Shown here: positions 9,471-18,569 of the stretch, piece by piece
Position numbering within the stretch: position 1 is the stretch's first letter
Layout of the letters: every line of letters begins with the position of its first letter
Assembly (NCBI GenBank): GCA_958295945.1
Contig: OY282386.1
Span: forward strand, 1,239,371 to 1,303,370
From: Candidatus Poribacteria bacterium
Lineage (GTDB): Bacteria; Poribacteria; WGA-4E; WGA-3G
Direction: 5' to 3'
Length of the DNA stretch: 64,000 nucleotides
Translations under genes and position numbers: made by a program
Notes under the pieces: model-generated
The model's input: only the letters and a program-made list of their open reading frames with translations
What the model was told of the DNA's origin: nothing
Database searches by the model: none

Positions 9471-10901
9471 TCAGTCTTGCTTTGCAAAGAGTTCAAGGAC
9501 TTTCAGTTGTTCCATAGCAGCGACAACCTGTGGGTCATGCACTATTTCATCTTTGGTATTCTGTGTTTCCAATGCAATAGCGTATTTTATCCCAATATCA
9601 CTAAGGATAATTTGTTCTTCAGTGAGTGCATCAGTCAACCGGTTAAATGCGCGTAATAATTTCCCTGCCTGACGGTCATCCCTTGGTGCGTGCTCAGCTG
9701 CATATAACTTTTCAAGGACATCATCACCGTTTTCTTCAACAAATGTTTTTATTTTTTGGTGATCTCGCAATTTTATTTGCATTTGGACTTCTGATCGGCT
9801 AAAGTATGCTGATTCAACATCAGGTAAAATGCCTATTTTGTCAATGTCAACACCATTTGGTGTGAAATACTTTGCTACGGTTAGTTTCACTGCTGCTTTT
9901 GAGTTGCTAAGTGAGAACACCTTCTGAACTGATGCCTTCCCAAAGGTTTGACTACCCATCACAAGACCTCTATTATGATCTTTTATGGCACCAGCGACAA
10001 TCTCAGACGCACTTGCACTGCCGTTATTGACCAGAACAATTAATGGAAATTTGTCTCTCGGAGGACCTTGGGCGGTAAAATCTTTCCGTTCATCTTTTCC
10101 CTGACTGTAAACAACGAGTTGTCCTGGTTCAAGAAAATCACTGGAGATTTCAACAGCAGAACCGAGAAGTCCTCCAGGGTTAAACCGTAGATCAAGTACG
10201 ACACCCCGGATATTGTCTTGATTGAATTCTTCAAGGGCAATATCAACATCGTTTGCAGTTGTCTGTAGGAAATTATTGATTTTAATATATCCGATATTAT
10301 CACCGATAATTTCTTTCTCCACGCTTGGAATACGAATGACATCCCGTGTGATAGTAATTTCTAAAGGTTGACTCACCTTTGGACGACGGATGGTTACGGA
10401 CACAGATGTACCGGGTTCACCGCGTAACAGATCAACTGCATCATCTAATGACATTACTGCAGTTGATTCTCCATCAATTTGGCTGATAATATCCCCGTTC
10501 TGTACACCTGCAAGTGATGCAGGATTCCCCTTGAAAGGTGTGATGACGGTAATCATATCTTCGCGCATGCCAACTGTCATACCGACTCCACCGTAATTGC
10601 CTTGGTTTTGAGTTCGAAAGGCGATATAATCCGGTATAAATTGACTGTATGGGTCCAAGGTGCGAAGCATTCCTTTGATTGCTCCTTCCAATAGTTCTTT
10701 TTTCTTCGGTTCTTCAAGATAATGTTGCTCAACGCTCGCGAGGATTTCAGAAAAAAGTGCAATGTTTTCTAATAGCACATTCTCTGAATTATCTAGGACA
10801 TCCTCTAGATTATCTGTGTCTTCAGCCAGAATCATACCAGAAGATAGAAATAAAGCGATGAGAAATGTTAATACTGTGATGTATGTATATTTACTTTTCA
10901 T
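9471..10901 (-). CDS. ctpA: C-terminal processing peptidase (S41 family, PDZ)
   Basis: The protein is 476 aa from the ATG at 10901, chosen because CGGAG lies 7 bases upstream and a signal sequence follows at once (VLTFLIALFLSSGMILA). A PDZ domain covers roughly residues 95-180 (GVGMTVGMREDM, then GVQNGDIISQIDG). The S41 protease core follows, with catalytic Ser in VNNGSASASEIVAGA and Lys in GKASVQKVF. It is a periplasmic tail-specific protease acting on envelope proteins. An inserted palindromic element ends 22 bases upstream of the start codon, so its promoter has probably been displaced or replaced. Confidence 0.92.
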   Translation of the reverse strand: MKSKYTYITVLTFLIALFLSSGMILAEDTDNLEDVLDNSENVLLENIALFSEILASVEQHYLEEPKKKELLEGAIKGMLRTLDPYSQFIPDYIAFRTQNQGNYGGVGMTVGMREDMITVITPFKGNPASLAGVQNGDIISQIDGESTAVMSLDDAVDLLRGEPGTSVSVTIRRPKVSQPLEITITRDVIRIPSVEKEIIGDNIGYIKINNFLQTTANDVDIALEEFNQDNIRGVVLDLRFNPGGLLGSAVEISSDFLEPGQLVVYSQGKDERKDFTAQGPPRDKFPLIVLVNNGSASASEIVAGAIKDHNRGLVMGSQTFGKASVQKVFSLSNSKAAVKLTVAKYFTPNGVDIDKIGILPDVESAYFSRSEVQMQIKLRDHQKIKTFVEENGDDVLEKLYAAEHAPRDDRQAGKLLRAFNRLTDALTEEQIILSDIGIKYAIALETQNTKDEIVHDPQVVAAMEQLKVLELFAKQD

Positions 10902-10922
10902 GTCTGACTCCGTTTCTATGAT

Positions 10923-11101
10923 AACCCAAGATTTCACCTATGGCTTGTAGGCGTGAATCAACTCCAAAGACGCGTTTGGTATTTGTCGGGTTTCTAACCC
11001 CGATTCACCATAATTAGCATCAGAATTGGTGGTTTCTATGATTTCTGTTATCCATCGGGGTTAGAAACCCCTCCTACAAATAATAGGTAGCAACTTAGGT
11101 T
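10923..11101. mobile_element. 179-bp MITE-like element with 5-bp target duplication
   Basis: The ends are imperfect inverted repeats. The left end AACCCAAGATTTCACC runs to TTGTAGG, and the right end read backwards is AACCTAAGTTGCTACC to TTGTAGG, with about 21 of 29 bases matching. ATGAT flanks both sides (10918-10922 and 11102-11106). The interior holds two small palindromes, GGGTT-tct-AACCC and GGGGTT-aga-AACCCC. A right-end copy of the same family lies at about 62307-62356. It has no coding capacity. Confidence 0.7.
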
Positions 11102-11121
11102 ATGATAAGCAATTATTAATG

Positions 11122-11619
11122 TTAGTTATTCTTTAGTTTGTATAAAATTCTTCGTATACGTTGGTTTGATGTGATGTAAAAAGCGACAAACGCCGCGATA
11201 GCACTAAAGATTAGGTCAAACCAATCCATCCTGCTTTTCATGAGTTCCAATTTTGAAGTTCCTGAATATTGGGTTTGTGCGATAGCAGTGGCTGCATCTT
11301 CTGATAGTAATGGTTCACTGGCGATTATTAGCTCTGCTATTTGTGCAATAGCGTTCCATCGGACATCAAGATATTTTCCAATAACAATTCCAACTAAAGC
11401 GAAAAATACGGCACCAACAGAGAGTATCAACCAATGTTTCTGCTCATTTGGATCAATAACTTGTGAAGATGCTAAGACCATTCCGATCCCTGTCAATACA
11501 CCAATACCGACAGCGGCGAATCCAGCAATGCTTCCAGTCCACTGAATAGATTTTGCCCAGAGAACACCGCCTATCATCGCCCCGAACAATCCTCCTATAG
11601 GAACAAGTAGGACCTTCAT
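11122..11619 (-). CDS. Four-helix membrane protein of unknown function
   Basis: The protein is 165 aa with four hydrophobic helices (about residues 4-24, 29-52, 63-83 and 131-150). A polar loop of about 45 residues lies between helices 3 and 4. The start lies 2 bases after the gatA stop, with AAAGGA upstream, so it is probably the last gene of the gatC-gatA transcript. I do not recognise a family. Linkage to gatA may only reflect operon neighbourhood. Confidence 0.7.
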   Translation of the reverse strand: MKVLLVPIGGLFGAMIGGVLWAKSIQWTGSIAGFAAVGIGVLTGIGMVLASSQVIDPNEQKHWLILSVGAVFFALVGIVIGKYLDVRWNAIAQIAELIIASEPLLSEDAATAIAQTQYSGTSKLELMKSRMDWFDLIFSAIAAFVAFYITSNQRIRRILYKLKNN

Positions 11620-11621
11620 AT

Positions 11622-13097
11622 TTATCCTTTTGAACTATTGATTTCAGGTTTTCTTAAATGATGTTCAGTGTTTTGCTCATAAGTATAAGCAACACGAAAA
11701 AGCACATCTTCAGCAAAAGGTGGCGCAAGTAATTGCAACCCAACAGGTAATCCATTATCCACGAACCCACAAGGTATAGAGATACCCGGTAAGCCTGCTT
11801 GACTCGCGGGTGTTGTCATAACATCACATAGATACATTTGCAGTGGATCATCAGTGCGTTCACCTATTTTGAATGCTGGTGTCGGAGTTGTAGGTGTCGC
11901 TATGACATCCACCTTTTGAAATGCAGCATCGAAATCAGACTTAATCAGTGTTCGGACTTTCTGCGCCTTCCGATAATATGCATCTTGATAACCTGCACTA
12001 AGAGCAAAAGTTCCCAGCATAATGCGGCGTTTTACCTCTTGACCAAAACCTTCACTACGTGTCTTTTTATACATGCTAATCAAGTCTGTATGTTCCTCAG
12101 TGCGAAAACCGTAGCGAACTCCATCGTAACGTGCAAGGTTTGCACTCGCTTCTGCCGGTGCGATTATATAATAGGTTGCTATTGCATAGTCTGTATGCGG
12201 AAGCGATATCTCTTCAACAGAAGCACCAAGTTTCTCCAAATCAGCGATTGCATTCTGCACATGCGCCGCGACCTGATCGTCTAAACCTTCAGCAAAATAT
12301 TCTTTCGGAACACCAATCTTTAGTCCTTTAACATCGTTCACAAGACTCTGCGTAAAATCTGGAACCGGAACATCAACAGAGGTAGAATCCATTTCATCCT
12401 TGCCACAGATTGCATTGAGGACTAAAGCACAATCGGTAACATCTTTGGTAAATGGACCGATTTGATCAAGCGAGGAAGCAAATGCGATAAGTCCGTAGCG
12501 TGAGATACGTCCATAAGTCGGTTTCATGCCAACTACACCGCATAGTGCTGCCGGTTGACGAATAGAACCACCAGTGTCTGAACCTAACGAACAGATTGCG
12601 GTATCTGCGGAAACAACCGCTGCGGAACCACCACTTGACCCACCAGGAATCGTATCCAAATCCCACGGATTGTGTGTAATCTGATAGGCAGAATTTTCTG
12701 TGGATGACCCCATCGCAAATTCGTCCATATTTGTTTTACCAATCATAACCACACCTTGCTTATGTAATTGTTCCATGACAGTTGCATCGTAAGGTGGGAC
12801 GAAGTCGTTAAGGATTTTTGAAGCACAGGTTGTCCGGACCCCCTTAGTGCATATCACATCCTTAATTGCGATTGGGATGCCGGCGAGAGGCGGCATGTCG
12901 TCGCCATTTTGAAATCCTGTATCCGCAGCACTCGCTTGTTCCAATGCAATCTCTTTGGTTAATGTGAGATATCCTTTTACCTTGGACTCCACCTCCTCTA
13001 TTCTTTGGTAAACAGACTCGGTCAATTCTACAGCAGTAATTTCGCGGTTCTTTAGTTTGTCATGAAGTTCATGTGCAGTCAATTGATTTAGCGACAT
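11622..13097 (-). CDS. gatA: Asp-tRNA(Asn)/Glu-tRNA(Gln) amidotransferase subunit A
   Basis: The protein is 491 aa, the usual length. Amidase-signature catalytic residues are present: Lys in [10 protein letters not shown] and the Ser-cisSer-Lys serines in [14 protein letters not shown] around residue 155. GatA releases ammonia from glutamine so that GatB can amidate mischarged Glu-tRNA(Gln) or Asp-tRNA(Asn). AAGGAG precedes the ATG. gatC lies 12 bases upstream on the same strand; gatB is not in the window. Confidence 0.96.
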   Translation of the reverse strand: MSLNQLTAHELHDKLKNREITAVELTESVYQRIEEVESKVKGYLTLTKEIALEQASAADTGFQNGDDMPPLAGIPIAIKDVICTKGVRTTCASKILNDFVPPYDATVMEQLHKQGVVMIGKTNMDEFAMGSSTENSAYQITHNPWDLDTIPGGSSGGSAAVVSADTAICSLGSDTGGSIRQPAALCGVVGMKPTYGRISRYGLIAFASSLDQIGPFTKDVTDCALVLNAICGKDEMDSTSVDVPVPDFTQSLVNDVKGLKIGVPKEYFAEGLDDQVAAHVQNAIADLEKLGASVEEISLPHTDYAIATYYIIAPAEASANLARYDGVRYGFRTEEHTDLISMYKKTRSEGFGQEVKRRIMLGTFALSAGYQDAYYRKAQKVRTLIKSDFDAAFQKVDVIATPTTPTPAFKIGERTDDPLQMYLCDVMTTPASQAGLPGISIPCGFVDNGLPVGLQLLAPPFAEDVLFRVAYTYEQNTEHHLRKPEINSSKG

Positions 13098-13109
13098 TCG
13101 TTCTGCTCC

Positions 13110-13406
13110 TTATTCTGTGTCAATTACTCTGGGTACACCGAAATATCCTTCTTCAGGTTCCGGTGCATTTGCGAGAACTTCGTCGCGGGGTAATGAAGTT
13201 TTGACGACATCCGGTTTAGTGATATTGTGTAACGGATGTATATGTGATGTTGGTTGCACCTCATCCGTCCCCAATTCATTCAACTTGCTGATATAGTCTA
13301 AGATTCGTGCGAGTTGCTCTGTGAAATCTTGTGTTTCCTCTTCGTTGAACTCAAGCCGTGCCAAGTTTGCGACATGCGAAACACCTTCTGTGGTTATGGT
13401 TGCCAT
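13110..13406 (-). CDS. gatC: Asp-tRNA(Asn)/Glu-tRNA(Gln) amidotransferase subunit C
   Basis: The protein is 98 aa with typical GatC features: VSHVANLARLEFNEEE near the N-terminus, LARILDYISKLNELGTD in the centre, then a C-terminal tail with DEVLANAPEPEEGYFGVPRV. GatC is the small stabilising subunit wrapped around the GatA-GatB interface. It is the first gene of a gatC-gatA-membrane protein run. AGGAAT precedes the ATG. Confidence 0.95.
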   Translation of the reverse strand: MATITTEGVSHVANLARLEFNEEETQDFTEQLARILDYISKLNELGTDEVQPTSHIHPLHNITKPDVVKTSLPRDEVLANAPEPEEGYFGVPRVIDTE

Positions 13407-13470
13407 GTGATTCCTATCTGTTTATATATTCTGGATTTTATCAAAAACGCCTATAAGAAAAACCTGATAA

Positions 13471-13896
13471 TTAGATGTATTCAATTTCCAAAATTGCCAT
13501 ACCCCATATCTTCCAGTCACCGTTTTCCTCACGAAATACATGAATGGTGTCAATGTTGTTATCATTGAATTCCGCTCCAGCCAACTTCTGCGCAGAGTAT
13601 TTTAATCTGACGATCGCGTATTCACCATCCTGTTCAATGTATCGAAATAACAGCACTTCATAACTTAAATCATAATTTTCAAACAACATAGTAGCTAATT
13701 TTTCTGTCTGTGCATAGGTAGGAGATTCGCTATGCACTGTTGCCAACATTGCATCCATATCTTCTACTTGAGTTGCTCTTAGATTTTCAAATACCACTTC
13801 TTTTATATCTTCTGCTACATCCTCGTCAGAAAAGCCTATAACTAAACAGACACTTACCCCAACTATTGCTATCAGGATTGTGTAAAACAATTTCAT
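13471..13896 (-). CDS. Exported NTF2-like (SnoaL/DUF4440-type) protein
   Basis: The protein is 141 aa from the ATG at 13896, which has AGGAG about 10 bases upstream and starts a signal sequence (FYTILIAIVGVSVCLVIGFS). The mature domain begins with a helix and a phrase typical of NTF2-like folds, NLRATQVEDMDAMLATVH. It ends with beta strands and TIHVFREENGDWKIWGM, the usual closing strands of DUF4440-type proteins. Such domains bind small ligands or act as enzyme shells; no active site is evident. Assigned by fold pattern only. Confidence 0.65.
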   Translation of the reverse strand: MKLFYTILIAIVGVSVCLVIGFSDEDVAEDIKEVVFENLRATQVEDMDAMLATVHSESPTYAQTEKLATMLFENYDLSYEVLLFRYIEQDGEYAIVRLKYSAQKLAGAEFNDNNIDTIHVFREENGDWKIWGMAILEIEYI

Positions 13897-13993
13897 AATC
13901 TTCTGTTCTCCTAAATTTGTTGTAGAAAGTTCTTGTTTGTTGTAAACTTTCCTTCTTACAATCGGCACGAATACAGACTGGTGTATAATCCAT

Positions 13994-16168
13994 CTACAAA
14001 ACTGCTTGCAATGGTGCTAATTCCGCATCAAATTGTTTTGAACCAGCACGGTCAAAGCGAATTGTAACATAAGTAGATTCACCAGTACTTGTGAGTTTCG
14101 TCACCTTTCCCCGCCCAAAACTCGGATGGAATACAATTTGACCAACCCCATAGGAATCTTCTTTTTCTTTAATTCCTTCTTTTTCCTCTTTGATGTAATT
14201 AACCTCTTGTTGTGAAAATGTTGAGTTGTATCGGTCAACATGCCTTATTACATCCGGTGAGATTTCTTCAATGAATCGGGATGGAACTCTATACTCAGCA
14301 CCACTCCAAGTTCTCCGAGCTTGTGCATGTACCAGATAAAGCTGCTCCATCGCACGCGTGATTCCGACATAGCAGACCCTACGTTCTTCCTCTAATTCCG
14401 CTTCTGAATTTATGGAATTTTTATGCGGTAAATAACCTTCTTCCATACCAACGATGAAAACGAAAGGAAACTCCAATCCCTTTGCACTATGTAGAGTCAT
14501 CATCGTAACGATATTAGTCTCATCTGTCCCATCAGTTTTCATTGTATCAATATCTGCTATGAGTGCGACATTTTCTAAATAATCTGCAAGGGTAGGTTCT
14601 TCTGCAATCATTTCATATTCATAAACAGCGTTTCGTAGTTCTTCAATATTTTCAACCCGATTCTGCGCTTCTATTGTCCGTTGTCCTCTAAAGTTCTCCA
14701 AATAACCTGTGGTGTCTAAAACATGTTCAAGGGCATCGGCAGGGAGGTCATCTGGTTCGTACCCTTCAAATATTTTAGCAAATCTACGGATTTTTGTTTT
14801 GATACCGCTGTTGATTGTCTCAATTTCGTCAACCCGTTCAATAGCCTCAAAAAGTGTTATATCGTTTTCATTTGCGAAATTCATGAGACGTTCAAGCGAT
14901 GTTGCACCAATACCGCGAGACGGAACATTTATGATTCGTCTCAGACTAATTGAATCAAAAGGGTTGCACATCACACGGAGATAGGCAATCAAGTCCTTAA
15001 TCTCCATCCGGTCATAAAAACCCAGTCCACCAACAATCTGATAAGGTATATTAGCAGAACGCAAGGCTTCTTCAAAAATACGCGATTGTGCGTTTGTCCG
15101 ATAAAAAATGGCGAAGTCTCTATAGTCAACACCTTCTGCGTTCCAATCTTCTATCTTCGTGCCGACGAAACCTGCTTCATCACGTTCATCCATCGCTTCA
15201 TAGCAGGTAACAAGTTCACCCACATCGTTTTTAGTCCATAGTTTTTTCGGTTTCCGTGCTTTATTATTTTGAACGACACTCCAAGCTGCTTCCAATATAT
15301 TTTTCGTTGAACGGTAATTCTGTTCTAATCGTAAAACACGTGTATCAGGATAATTTATTTCAAAATCAAGAATGTTATGTATATCTGCGCCGCGAAATCC
15401 ATAGATAGACTGGTCATCATCTCCAACAACGCATACATTCTTTTTTTCACCGGTCAAATAACGCACCAAGTCATATTGACAGCGATTTGTGTCCTGATAT
15501 TCATCTACAAGCACATGTTCAAACTTCATCTGATAGTGTTCAAGCACATCTGGATGTTTTCTAAAGAGTTCTACTGTGAAGTTCAACAGGTCATCAAAAT
15601 CTAAGGCGTTGTTTTTACGTAGCGTGTCCTGATATAGGGGATATACTTGTGCGACAATCTTTTCATAAAAACCGTCTGCCGTGTTTGCATAAGTATCTGG
15701 TTTTATAGAGTCGTTTTTAGCTTTACTAACCAAATCGTGTATAGTACGTGGATTGTACATCTTATCGTCTAAATTGAATTGTCTGAGAATATCTTTGACG
15801 ACAGTAACCTGTTCACTTTTATCAAATATTGTAAAGTTGCGCGTAAAACCGTCTAAATGCTCAATGTCTCGGCGTAGGATTTTAGCACACGATGCGTGGA
15901 AAGTTGATACCCATAGGTTTTTGCTCATTCCCTCTCCGATGAGTAAATCCAGACGTTCCTTCATCTCATTGGCTGCCTTGTTGGTGAATGTCACTGCGAG
16001 GATACGGAATGGTGAGATACGGTGGTGTTTGATGAGGTATGCAACGCGGTGCGTAATTACGCGGGTTTTACCGCTCCCCGCACCCGATAGGATAAGGAGC
16101 GGTCCTTCGGTGTGTTGGACAGCCTCTTGTTGAATATTGTTCAAGGAACTTAATAGATTGTCGGACAA
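13994..16168 (-). CDS. pcrA: ATP-dependent DNA helicase, UvrD/PcrA type
   Basis: The protein is about 724 aa if started at the TTG at 16168, giving SDNLLSSLNNIQQEAV, the standard start of UvrD/PcrA proteins. GGGGTG lies about 5 bases upstream. An ATG at 16291 would add 41 unconserved residues and sits 7 bases from an inserted element. The superfamily 1A helicase motifs are all present: Walker A LSGAGSGKTRVITH, VLVDEYQDTNRCQY, GDDDQSIYGFRGAD, LEQNYRST, TMMTLHSAKGLEFPFVF and CYVGITRAM. The C-terminal Tudor-like domain of PcrA is present (VGQIVFHPSFGRGKVTKL). It acts in repair and in removing obstacles to replication. Confidence 0.92.
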   Translation of the reverse strand: MSDNLLSSLNNIQQEAVQHTEGPLLILSGAGSGKTRVITHRVAYLIKHHRISPFRILAVTFTNKAANEMKERLDLLIGEGMSKNLWVSTFHASCAKILRRDIEHLDGFTRNFTIFDKSEQVTVVKDILRQFNLDDKMYNPRTIHDLVSKAKNDSIKPDTYANTADGFYEKIVAQVYPLYQDTLRKNNALDFDDLLNFTVELFRKHPDVLEHYQMKFEHVLVDEYQDTNRCQYDLVRYLTGEKKNVCVVGDDDQSIYGFRGADIHNILDFEINYPDTRVLRLEQNYRSTKNILEAAWSVVQNNKARKPKKLWTKNDVGELVTCYEAMDERDEAGFVGTKIEDWNAEGVDYRDFAIFYRTNAQSRIFEEALRSANIPYQIVGGLGFYDRMEIKDLIAYLRVMCNPFDSISLRRIINVPSRGIGATSLERLMNFANENDITLFEAIERVDEIETINSGIKTKIRRFAKIFEGYEPDDLPADALEHVLDTTGYLENFRGQRTIEAQNRVENIEELRNAVYEYEMIAEEPTLADYLENVALIADIDTMKTDGTDETNIVTMMTLHSAKGLEFPFVFIVGMEEGYLPHKNSINSEAELEEERRVCYVGITRAMEQLYLVHAQARRTWSGAEYRVPSRFIEEISPDVIRHVDRYNSTFSQQEVNYIKEEKEGIKEKEDSYGVGQIVFHPSFGRGKVTKLTSTGESTYVTIRFDRAGSKQFDAELAPLQAVL

Positions 16169-16306
16169 AAAGGACACCCCGCTGATGTGGATTGTGGTAG
16201 TCGTGTATAAAGTATACGGAATTAAGGTTTTGTTTGCAAGGAAATTGTTGGGATTGCTTTCTTTGGACAACGATGATATAATATCACACATTTATACTAT
16301 TGATTA

Positions 16307-16651
16307 CTATAGTTTGGACAATTTTTGTTCAGTGGAAGTTGAGTCTTCAACGGAGAAACAATTTTCAGCGAGTTTCCCATATCGGGGGAACCCCACGAAA
16401 AATGCTGCACTCCAGCGGAGTGCTATGTTTATAGAAACGTTATGGCATATTCTCGCACTCCAGCGGAGTGCTATGTGTTAATTCATACATACCGCTCCGC
16501 TGGAGCGGGGAGGTTGTTCCATACTGTGGCTATAAACATATTGCTCCGCTGGAGCAAAGAGCGTTTGTGTATTGTGTCAGAATTGGGTAACAGATGTCGT
16601 CCAACAAATTTCTTGTCCTAAACTCACGTATGAAAATTGTCCAAAGTATAG
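16307..16651. mobile_element. 345-bp TIR element with 9-bp target-site duplication
   Basis: The left end is CTATAGTTTGGACAATTTT and the right end reversed is CTATACTTTGGACAATTTT, an 18/19 match. TATTGATTA flanks it on both sides (16298-16306 and 16652-16660). The interior carries palindromes sharing the core CTCC-AGC-GGAG, with compensated outer bases. Two almost identical 297-bp copies lie in tandem at 44524-45120 in the opposite orientation. This copy is longer because one internal palindrome unit of about 50 bp is repeated. There is no transposase gene, so it must be mobilised in trans. It sits upstream of pcrA and of the Panacea operon. Confidence 0.85.
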
Positions 16652-16697
16652 TATTGATTAAGAGAGAATCAAAACCTTGTCCGATATTTGAAAATAA

Positions 16698-16726
16698 TTG
16701 ATTTCTGTTATAGATTATGTTATACT
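16698..16726 (+). promoter_or_regulatory. Sigma-70-type promoter of the Panacea operon
   Basis: TTGATT at 16698-16703, a 17-base spacer and TATACT at 16721-16726. The expected transcript start is near 16733, about 140 bases before the likely first ATG at 16872. It lies 46 bases outside the inserted 345-bp element. Confidence 0.6.
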
Positions 16727-16871
16727 ATTCACGATATGATAATTTTGAAAGTTGTTTTAAGTTAATTAGAAAATAAATTCGTCCTAATATAAATGTTTTT
16801 GATCATTATGAATGCTGGTTCCGGACAAAGACTGTCCGAATGCTCATAAACTACTTAAGGAAACATTGCTT

Positions 16872-17437
16872 ATGAAATTAGACCATTCCTCTAACGTGCT
16901 TGTTATCGTTGGTGGTTGGAACAGACACATATTTACTGAAGATTGGATAAAGAGATATATATTCCCAACTGAACAAGATGAATTCAAAATAGAAATGTTA
17001 GTTTCACGTAATTTTAATACCCCTTTTGTTTTTCCACGGATTGTGTCCAAGGACTCGCGACGCAACTTTCTGATCATCTTCCTCACACCTCCATTACCGC
17101 ATACGGTGTTAATTTTCTGTTTTCTGAAGACAAAATTCATGAAGATTTAGTGGACTTAATACGGTTGAAAGATTTAGATGAAACACAAGATATAAAACAC
17201 ACAATAACCGATGAACAATGTGTCCGTCATTTAAAATTAAATGGACGAGATCTCAATTTTACAATTAAACTTAAGAAAGAAAGCATTGCCTTTGATTTTA
17301 ATTATAATTTTGAGATTCAAAATTTAGTGGATTTTAAAGCAAGAATGTCGGAAACTTCAATACTTGAATTGAAACAAGAAGCGGTACAATTCATGAGCGA
17401 TATTTATAGTTTAGAATTGGAAGGAGATACCGAATGA
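16872..17437 (+). pseudogene. Frameshifted first gene of a Panacea-type operon
   Basis: Two overlapping pieces in different frames look like one protein. The N-terminal piece from the ATG at 16872 begins MKLDHSSNVLVIVGGW and reads sensibly to about NTPFVFPRIVSKD (near 17055). The second piece is open from a stop at 17015 and reads TQLSDHLPHTSITAYGVNF, continuing in frame to EGDTE and the stop at 17437. Neither half alone has a sensible other end. From memory of similar proteins, about 20 residues seem missing at the junction, so a small deletion plus a frame change is likely; a sequencing error is possible. The stop overlaps the next start as ATGA. Function unknown. Confidence 0.6.
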
Positions 17438-18111
17438 CAAAAATAGCGAGTATAAGTTCAGGTTGGGAAAATGAAGGTGCGTCCACAAAAAGTATAATTG
17501 TGCTTGAAAATTGTGACGTTGCATACGAAAATTATATTATAGATGAGAAAAAGGTTGAGAATACTTTCGGGACAAGTTTTAATGAAGACACCGACTTTGA
17601 ACCTTTAGATGATATAACCCCAAGAGAATCCAAGGAACCTATTTTTGTCCCTCCGTATATTCGTGTCTTTGATGTTGCAGCTTACATTCTGGTGAAAATG
17701 GGCAAAATGACTACGATGAAACTTCAGAAACTGGTATATTACAGTCAAGCGTGGTCGTTGGTTTGGGATGAAGAACCTTTATTTGAGGAAAAAATTGAAG
17801 CTTGGTCGAACGGGCCCGTAGTTAGAGAATTATTTGATTACCATCGTGGAAGTTATGAAATATCTGAAATGCCAATTGGCAACCCGCGTTTGTTAGATGT
17901 GCAACAGAAAGAGACAGTTGATGCTGTCCTTGAATACTATGGTAATAGACCGGCTCAATGGTTAATTGACTTATCGCACATGGAAGATCCTTGGATGCAT
18001 GCAAGGAAAGGACTGCCTCCATTGGAACGAGGTAATCGGATTATACCTTTAGACGCGATGGCAGATTATTATAGTTCCTTATCTGTTGATGAAGACGTTG
18101 AAGATGAATAA
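17434..18111 (+). CDS. Panacea (SocA/DUF4065)-domain antitoxin-like protein
   Basis: The protein is 225 aa with GGAG 8 bases before the ATG and an ATGA overlap with the preceding gene. Residues from about 72 onward are a Panacea domain: VFDVAAYILVKMGKMT, then KLQKLVYYSQAWSLVW and EAWSNGPVVRELFDYH. That order is characteristic of SocA/GepA-type antitoxins, which neutralise many unrelated toxins. The first 70 residues are a separate acidic region of unknown fold. The small basic protein encoded directly downstream is the natural toxin candidate. Confidence 0.85.
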   Translation: MTKIASISSGWENEGASTKSIIVLENCDVAYENYIIDEKKVENTFGTSFNEDTDFEPLDDITPRESKEPIFVPPYIRVFDVAAYILVKMGKMTTMKLQKLVYYSQAWSLVWDEEPLFEEKIEAWSNGPVVRELFDYHRGSYEISEMPIGNPRLLDVQQKETVDAVLEYYGNRPAQWLIDLSHMEDPWMHARKGLPPLERGNRIIPLDAMADYYSSLSVDEDVEDE

Positions 18112-18538
18112 GAAAAAACCAAGACGAAAAGACAATCCTAAGAAAAAACAGAATCCTATATCTCCACCCATCACTTCAACCCAAAATAAGAAACTCGTAT
18201 GGATAGTTTCAGGAATTGATGATAGCAGCAAGTGGGGTTGGCATAAAATAACTTGCCCCGATTTCTTGAGAAAAATTTGGGAAAAGATGCGCAACTTTGA
18301 AACGATGAGATGGGTTGACATACTCGGAGCAAGTCACCATGCAATACCTATTAGCAACATCATAAGACCCGCCCAAAAGCGGCTGGAAGAACTGGGACAT
18401 GATGATAAAGAGACATTAGTTTCATTTCATATAACAGGTAAGGAACGGATTTGGGCTATTCGGTCAGGAGAAAGAGTCTTTCTATTGTGGTGGGATCCTA
18501 ATCATGAAATTTACCCTTCACCTAAAAAGCACACCTAA
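18104..18538 (+). CDS. Small basic protein, candidate toxin partner of the Panacea protein
   Basis: The protein is about 144 aa from the ATG at 18104, which overlaps the antitoxin stop by 8 bases; TTG at 18086 and ATG at 18089 are alternatives. The N-terminal 25 residues are almost all Lys, Arg, Pro and Asn, suggesting nucleic-acid contact. The rest is compact and ends with GKERIWAIRSGERVFLL, then WWDPNHEIYPS. That ending recalls RelE/ParE-like or related small toxins with a WxDPxH turn, but I cannot place it in a family. Overlapping genes imply translational coupling and a functional pair. Confidence 0.65.
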   Translation: MNKKKPRRKDNPKKKQNPISPPITSTQNKKLVWIVSGIDDSSKWGWHKITCPDFLRKIWEKMRNFETMRWVDILGASHHAIPISNIIRPAQKRLEELGHDDKETLVSFHITGKERIWAIRSGERVFLLWWDPNHEIYPSPKKHT

Positions 18539-18569
18539 AAACTATAGAGCAAGGCACAGAGAACTCGCC

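Noticed and set aside
16169..16291. ATG start for pcrA at 16291
   Set aside because: It would add 41 unconserved residues and sits 7 bases from an inserted element. The TTG at 16168 matches the family start.
17015..17060. Programmed ribosomal frameshift in the first Panacea-operon gene
   Set aside because: No slippery heptamer or downstream pseudoknot is visible and residues appear to be missing at the junction. A broken gene fits better.
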